The notes beneath the pieces are model-generated. The model saw only the letters and a program-made list of their open reading frames with translations. It did no database searches and had not been told where the DNA came from. A program made the translations under genes and the position numbers. From Alnus glutinosa (taxonomy: Eukaryota; Streptophyta; Magnoliopsida; Fagales; Betulaceae): a DNA stretch of 64,000 nucleotides. The stretch spans positions 1,565,001 to 1,629,000 of the forward strand of contig NC_084891.1 in NCBI RefSeq assembly GCF_958979055.1, in the 5' to 3' direction. Positions 58,711 to 64,000 of the stretch are shown piece after piece (positions within the stretch are counted from its first letter, which is position 1; every line of letters starts with the position of its first letter).

Positions 58711-60254
58711 CTATCAATCCTACCTTATACTGCTAATGAATATCTCTCATACTATTTATCAAAAAAAAAAAAAAAAAAAATCTCTCATACTCACAGGATG
58801 CCATTAAGGTTTCATGTAATAAGTGGATCGGAACCAGCGAAGTTCCTTCCATGTGATTGGAGGACCAAAAAAAGCAGGGACGGATCTGGTACGTGTTTGG
58901 ACAAAATGACACAAACGTCCCAACAAAAGACCAAGTAGGGCCCTGGAGACCTCCATGTGGGGCCCGTACCCTTCGTATCTAAACTAGACGCCACTGCACC
59001 CAGAAAGGCCAGAATATATGCAATAATGCAAGTCAGCTATGAGACGAAAGAAAAGGGAAAAGCTAAAAAAACATTACTTATACACTCTGTACATCTACCC
59101 TCTTATAAGGAGTGGGACACATTACATGTGACCTTCATTCCATATTCCATATGATAGGGTGGATATGTATGAACTATGAAGGGTACGTTTAAAATTGTGA
59201 TTTCATAAATAATAAGTGCGATTTTAAATTAAATTACAGAACATGAATCGTTTGAGAATTGCGTTTTTAAAAATTGCGATTTGAAAACGCAGAAAATCTG
59301 ATTTTTCAAATAGCAGATAAAATTGTGCTTTTTTTAAAATGCGAAATTTTAAAGGTAAATTCACGATTTTAAAGGCTAAACTACAATTTTGCCAAATGCT
59401 TAACTGCGTTTTTAAAAATAACTTTTTTTAAATCGCACATTTTAAAATCGTTATTTTAAAATCACAAACTCAAACAGACCCGAAGTGTGTAAGGGGTGTT
59501 TTTGTAACGACCCTCTTAAAAGAACAGTGAACTTACCCTGACACCTAACAATTCCACCAAACACGCCTCTTAATAATTTTCTCCCTCTTTCTTATTTATT
59601 TATTTTTTAAAATCGGGTAATTTGGATTGTTTGCTGACAACGATAATCTCATTCCCGCTACTACTTTAGCCCATCTTTAGAGCACTCACAGCTCTTTAAA
59701 TTTGATTTTTTTTTTTTTTTTTTTTAAAGATATTTAACAAAACACATTTAACAATTCTCAATAAAAGTTATATTTAATATCTGTTAGAATATCTCTTTAA
59801 ATCTAAAAAATAAAAAAGTGAATGTTATTTTTTTTAATATTATTTTTTGCATTGAATGCTTCAAAAATTTTGGTCTGACTTGAATTTAATGCATTGAATG
59901 CTTTTAATAGTTAATTTTATCAGTAAAAAATAATATTTATTTAAAGTAGAGAAACATTTATATAGTTTGTTATTTAATAACTTTAAAAAGTGACTAGTTA
60001 AATCAATAAAAATAAAATTTTAGAAATATCAAATTTGAAATAACACAAAAAGATGATTCGTAGAAATTTTTGGTGTTGTTATGGGCATTGTAAATTTTCT
60101 TACAACAACCATATATAAGTGCTTTTTTGTAGCCTAGTTAAGTAGATAATGTAATATAAACTATTCTCACAAGGAGCATTTTCAACCCTCAAAGAACTCC
60201 CGCATTTAATCAAATCCATATTACCCAAAAAAAAAAAAAAAAAAAAAAAGACTA
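58711..60254. other. Intergenic DNA without a recognised gene
   Basis: AT-rich sequence with an A-run at about 58761-58780 and a palindromic stretch of GATTTTAAA/TTTAAAATC phrases at 59200-59470 that looks like a decayed foldback element. Nothing coding is supported. Confidence 0.4.
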
Positions 60255-60908
60255 ATATTCCGTTTGGTTAGGTGTAAAATATTTTTTGGAAAATGTTTAC
60301 GGTATTTTGCTGTGTTTGGTGGGGGCAAAAGTAATGGTCAACGAAAATCATTTTCAGTTTGACCGTAAAAGCCTCTTTAATTTTTAGAAAACGATTTACG
60401 TTTTTTGAATTTAAACTCTTCATTCTTGTACTCACGTTTGTGGGAAATCTGCCACCTCTGGACATTAAAGTTTGTTGGTAACCTAACTCAACTATCGAAA
60501 AATCTCTGAATTTTAGTATCCGGTTACCAGAATCTGGGGGCTTTGGTCGAATTCTGGCATCTGACCAGTACGGTTGGAATTTGAAAATTTCTGTCGGAAT
60601 CCAGCGACTTTGCCGAATTCTGGTAGACAAGATTTCGGCCAAACTGGTCGAAATCTAACTAGTACGGCTGGATTCCGGCCAGTTTGGTTGGAATCTGAAA
60701 ATTTCTGCCGGAATCTGGCAGTACTAGTTAGATTCTGACCAGTTTGGCCTAAATCCAATGACGGTTGCCAAATTCTATTTTAAGCTTTTTGTGATTTTTT
60801 CGTACGAACCAAACACCGAAAAATATTTTTAAGAAAATAATTATTATTTTTTTTTTCCTGAAAAAATGATTTTGTCAAAAATATTTTACATCGAAACAAA
60901 CGGAGCAT
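60255..60908. mobile_element. MULE-type TIR element (copy B)
   Basis: The left end ATATTCCGTTTGGTTAGG with TGTAAAAT and the right end TTTTACATCGAAACAAACGG with AGCAT belong to the family at 24508-25425. The interior again has GGAATC(T/C)GGC-type repeats and the CCAAACACCG motif. Flanking 9-mers match poorly, so it is older or rearranged. Confidence 0.7.
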
Positions 60909-61401
60909 AAACCAAATTGCATGTTAGATTTCGGTTGGAGAAGTGATTAGAGACGTACAAACCTCTCATAGTGCTATTTAGTCTATTTTAGTTTGAGTAA
61001 TGCTATAATACACTCTCTCGTGCGGTAGTTGTCGAACCACCGATTTGGTGGTCATACAGAATTGATGATCTCAACCATCAGATGTGATGATGGCACTATA
61101 GAGTGGTTGCAACCATCTTTGAGGGGTTGCCACCCAAGGCTCGGTTTGGATAGCTAACCACCCTCACATAAAAGTTGAGAATTTTTTTTCTTTTTTTTTG
61201 GACAAATGAGAAAAATTATCAGTGGCCAATGATCATGAAAAGTAGAAGTACATTGGAAGTATATGTAACATTTTTCTTTTGATTTCAATGCTTTTTATTC
61301 GGAAAAAAAAAAAAAAGAAAAAAAAAAGAAGGGAGGGAATGAAAACACTAACTCACATAGATCTTAGAAAGTTTACGTGCAAACCACAATATACAACACA
61401 T
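60909..61401. other. Intergenic DNA between the TIR element and the VQ duplication
   Basis: No gene. The block at 61020-61160 (GTTGCAACCATC, GGGGTTGCCACCCAAGG) resembles phrases in the tandem duplication near 26700 but is too diverged to classify. Confidence 0.4.
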
Positions 61402-61535
61402 AGAAAATTTTATTCTAATGTATTAATAAACAACCCAATACCCGGCCATGCAGTCGAAGTATTAAAGATATCTTAGCCAAAAAGAAAAAGAAAAAGAAAA
61501 TTGTCAAACGCCTAAAACCCCAAGAATATCTTTAA

Positions 61536-62078
61536 TTACGAATCCCGAATTTTGTGACTCGGCGAACTCAGTGGAAACAAGGTCAAGAGCTTTGGTAGCT
61601 CGGTGCCTCTCGGCGTACTCAATGGCGAAGGGTGAAAGTAAAACCCTTTCTCGACAATAGCCTTCTCCTCGTCCGACAACATCGGTGATGAGGGCAACTC
61701 AGCCCAGGAACTTGGTAGAAATGGTTGCTCGGACCGGAGTGGCGTTATAGGGCTCTGAACGGGTGAGTCAACTCGTTGAGTTTGGCGAGGCGAGTTGTTG
61801 CCGAGAGTGGTGAGGCCCAGCTTGATTTCGAGCTTTCTCATGGTGTGGGTGTGCCTTCGCTCATGGAGCTTGAAGGGTGACCGGCGGGGACCAGTGTGCT
61901 CACTAGGAGTGAAGGCTTTAGGGAAGAGTTTTGAAGGGGGGTTGACGGTGAGCTTCTCCGAGTTAGCGGACGAGCCGGTCATCCTCTGGACTAGGTCTCT
62001 GAAGGTGTGTGTGTCTGCTTGCATGAAGGTTGTTGCTGTTGGCGATGATGGTGAAGTCATGGTGTTGTGTTTTACCAT
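61536..62078 (-). CDS. VQ-motif protein (VQ11/VQ31-type, MAPK-substrate-like)
   Basis: An intronless frame of 180 residues, usual for plant VQ genes. The defining motif FRDLVQRMTG (FxxxVQxxTG) is at residues 26-35, after a short TTFMQADTHT lead that is typical of the VQ4/11/31 group. Many Ser-Pro/Thr-Pro pairs (SPSSP, RRSP, DSPVQSP, HPSPLSTP) suit MPK3/MPK6 phosphorylation. The C-terminus LLTLFPLSSP is the conserved LFPLxSP tail of this group. VQ proteins bind WRKY factors and tune defence or growth responses in the nucleus; the exact partner is not inferable. The start is the first Met; a second Met at residue 7 is possible. A (CT)n tract ends three bases before the ATG. A broken inverted copy lies at 57251-57672. 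Confidence 0.93.
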   Translation of the reverse strand: MVKHNTMTSPSSPTATTFMQADTHTFRDLVQRMTGSSANSEKLTVNPPSKLFPKAFTPSEHTGPRRSPFKLHERRHTHTMRKLEIKLGLTTLGNNSPRQTQRVDSPVQSPITPLRSEQPFLPSSWAELPSSPMLSDEEKAIVEKGFYFHPSPLSTPRGTELPKLLTLFPLSSPSHKIRDS

Positions 62079-62081
62079 TTT

Positions 62082-62104
62082 AGAGAGAGAGAGAGAGAGA
62101 GAGA
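62082..62104 (-). repeat. (CT)n microsatellite in the VQ leader
   Basis: On the coding strand CTCTCTC runs to three bases before the start codon. The pseudogene copy has only a TTTTTCTCTC stretch at the same place, so the repeat expanded in the intact copy or shrank in the other. A second (GA)n run lies at 62244-62269. Confidence 0.85.
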
Positions 62105-62196
62105 TGCTATGTTTTCTGATGTTGTGGTGACTGGGTTGTGAGAATGTTTAAGGAGTGATTTTTGGGAGGCCTTTTTCTGAATAAAATTTTTCTGAA

Positions 62197-64000
62197 TGCT
62201 CTACTGATGGACCAAATAGGGCTTCTTGACAACTAAGTTATTTGAGAGAGAGAGAGAGAGAGAGAGAGAATTGTTTCATGTGTAAATTGGCCGAAACTTG
62301 TTGGACATTTTTCCTTTCTCATTGGCCAAATACCCATGGCCGCCATGGGCATGTCTGTCGAGGACATGCATATTGGGACCTACTTTACTTTCCTCACATT
62401 TTCTTCAACTGATTAGATTACGGCTTAAAGTATAAGTTGAAAAATGGTGCGTTTAAGCTTGACTGATTCTGGTAAAGGAGGAGACAACTCCATACGAGTC
62501 CCCATCAACTAATTAGAAGAAAAAGGAATAGTCCCCATCAAGTGATGGCAATAATTCCTTGGTGCTCTTTGTGAAATATGTGGCCTCGGCAAAATGCCTT
62601 ATAAAATAGGATAGCATGTTATTAATTTTGAAGTTAGTACGTGATATAAAGTAAAATTTTATATACAAAATTTCTATTGTAATTAATTTTTTTTTATTTA
62701 AATAGTAATAAAAAATTATTAAAGTAATATAAAAAGTAAAAAAAAAATATATATTTTAATGTTGATTATTATTAAAAATTATAAAAATAAAATATAAAAT
62801 TTTTGTGTTATTTGTCAAACAAAGCCATAACACCAAGGAGCCATTACGCTGGCAGCCTTATAATTAATGAGAGCTTTGAATGGGAGAGCTATATCTAACT
62901 GTTTGGGAGAATGGGATTCCCATGATGATTGATTGACCATTCAGAGAGATGGGCACTGTTAAACACAATCATCTCTTTGAAAAATGCAAAACCATGCGAA
63001 TAGAAATCTAGTTGTGCATCATTATCGATTTAATTTCAAACTCTTCTTCCGTGTGGAATATGTTTGCTTTTCCCATTTTTTTTTGTCTCTTCTTTGTTTG
63101 TTTCTCTCTCTTCCTCCCGGATAGTATCGCGTGCAGTAAAGTTGTTTAAATCTCTTATAATGGTCAAATTTGATTATTTTTGACATTTTTTTCTCTTCAA
63201 CAACAGAATAGCCGATTTATAATTTTTGTTTCTAGAATGAATAGTAAATAAGCAATTCAATCTGTTCACTGTTTACACTGTAAATGTTTTTTTTTTATTT
63301 TATTTTCTCTCAATTTCTCACTGTCGCTCTCTTTTTCCTCCACCCAAAAAAAAAAAGATTCCACAGACCCAGCCCTTCTCTCCCCCCCCCTCTCTCTCTT
63401 TTCCTTCATGAAGTTTGGGGTTTTTGCTATTGGGTATAAGGACAGTTGAGATTGAGGTTTCATACTTTGGAAGGTTGAGATTCAAGGTCAAGCAGCTAGA
63501 AAGCTCATGTGTGATGCGTTGAAAGCATGAGGAGGGAGATGAAACGGTGATTAGAGAGAAGAGGAGAGAGAGGCAATGAAAAAGAATCGTGATTATTTTC
63601 TATTTTTTTAAAATAAATTATATTTTATTTAACTTTTTCAAATTTTATCTTACAAAGGCAAACTTCGAAATTTACACAATAAATTAGAATTGAATTTTGA
63701 TTTCAAAAAATCGAACACCAAGTTCTATATCGTTGGTCTAGAGAGGGAGAGGAGAGAGAGATGTGAGAGTAAAAGAAAACAGTTGGGTTAAAAAAATAAT
63801 AATAATAATAATATTTAAAGAAAATAGAGAGTGAAATAGATAATTTGTTTGAATTTGTATTAAAAAATGAGTAACAAAAATAGAAAATATAGCTTTTTGG
63901 GTAGCTAAAATAAATGTCATTGCTGGAGATGCTCTCATTACATACGTAATGGGTAGTCACATCCTACTTGAGTATATGCTTGACACTAGCTCAATCCCTT
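62197..64000. other. Right flank without a recognised gene
   Basis: The VQ promoter probably lies in 62105-62600. The rest is AT-rich, with pyrimidine-rich tracts at about 63103-63121 and 63374-63402 and an (ATA)n run near 63794-63812. Short open frames here (60-85 codons) have no family signature. Confidence 0.45.

Larger units (their letters stand above)
61402..62196 (-). repeat. Inverted duplication, intact copy
   Basis: This is the partner of 57142-57777, about 3.6 kb away in inverted orientation, and contains the functional VQ gene with its promoter-proximal and 3' flanks. Confidence 0.92.

Noticed and set aside
1..64000. CRISPR array, operon, rRNA gene or intact autonomous transposon
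   Set aside because: None is seen. The sequence is plant nuclear DNA, the repeats are microsatellites or TIR elements, and no complete transposase or gag-pol frame is present.

Overview
This is nuclear DNA of a flowering plant, most likely a woody eudicot. The signs are intron-containing genes with GT-AG junctions, a restorer-like PPR gene, a CONSTANS-like B-box/CCT gene, a VQ-motif gene, AT-rich intergenic DNA, many (CT)n/(GA)n microsatellites, and dense remnants of plant transposons (MULE, hAT, PIF/Harbinger, LINE, SINE, LTR). I cannot name the species from sequence alone.

Layout. 1-5300: a single-exon P-class PPR gene (1286-3355, +) behind a (CT)n leader. 8750-16075: an eight-exon clade PP2C protein phosphatase gene of the Arabidopsis WIN2/PP2C59 type (+), with a LINE remnant in its last intron. 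16819-17995: a MULE with long terminal inverted repeats that carries a broken antisense piece of a mitochondrial dicarboxylate-carrier (DIC/UCP-type) gene, that is, a Pack-MULE. 19428-33702: a head-to-tail tandem duplication of about 4.6 kb of repeat-derived DNA. The first copy is swollen to about 9.6 kb by later insertions, among them a 1.95-kb hAT element with a perfect 8-bp target duplication. Inside that hAT lies a piece of plastid rps12. The second copy preserves the empty hAT site and has its own SINE. 34782-35818: a two-exon COL4-like gene (-) whose final VP tail is out of frame. 37678-38291: a solo LTR. 40354-40738: a pair of hairpin MITEs. 43440-45135: a small tandem repeat interrupted by a PIF/Harbinger-like element. 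45479-49165: a three-exon DnaJ-type zinc-finger (CxxCxGxG) protein gene (-) with a 3.1-kb first intron. 53560-55982: a 2.4-kb solo LTR with a perfect 5-bp target duplication. 57142-62196: an inverted duplication of a VQ-motif gene, with the intact copy at 61536-62078 (-) and a decayed copy at 57251-57672 (+).

The five intact genes show no shared pathway. They cover organelle RNA processing (PPR), signalling dephosphorylation (PP2C), light/flowering transcription (COL4), plastid thiol/chaperone function (DnaJ zinc finger) and MAPK/WRKY-linked defence signalling (VQ). What stands out is the record of DNA movement: gene capture by a MULE, plastid DNA inside a hAT, and paired filled and empty sites in a tandem duplication. 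I found no CRISPR array, operon, rRNA gene or functional tRNA gene. All identities and similarities are by eye; no database search was possible.
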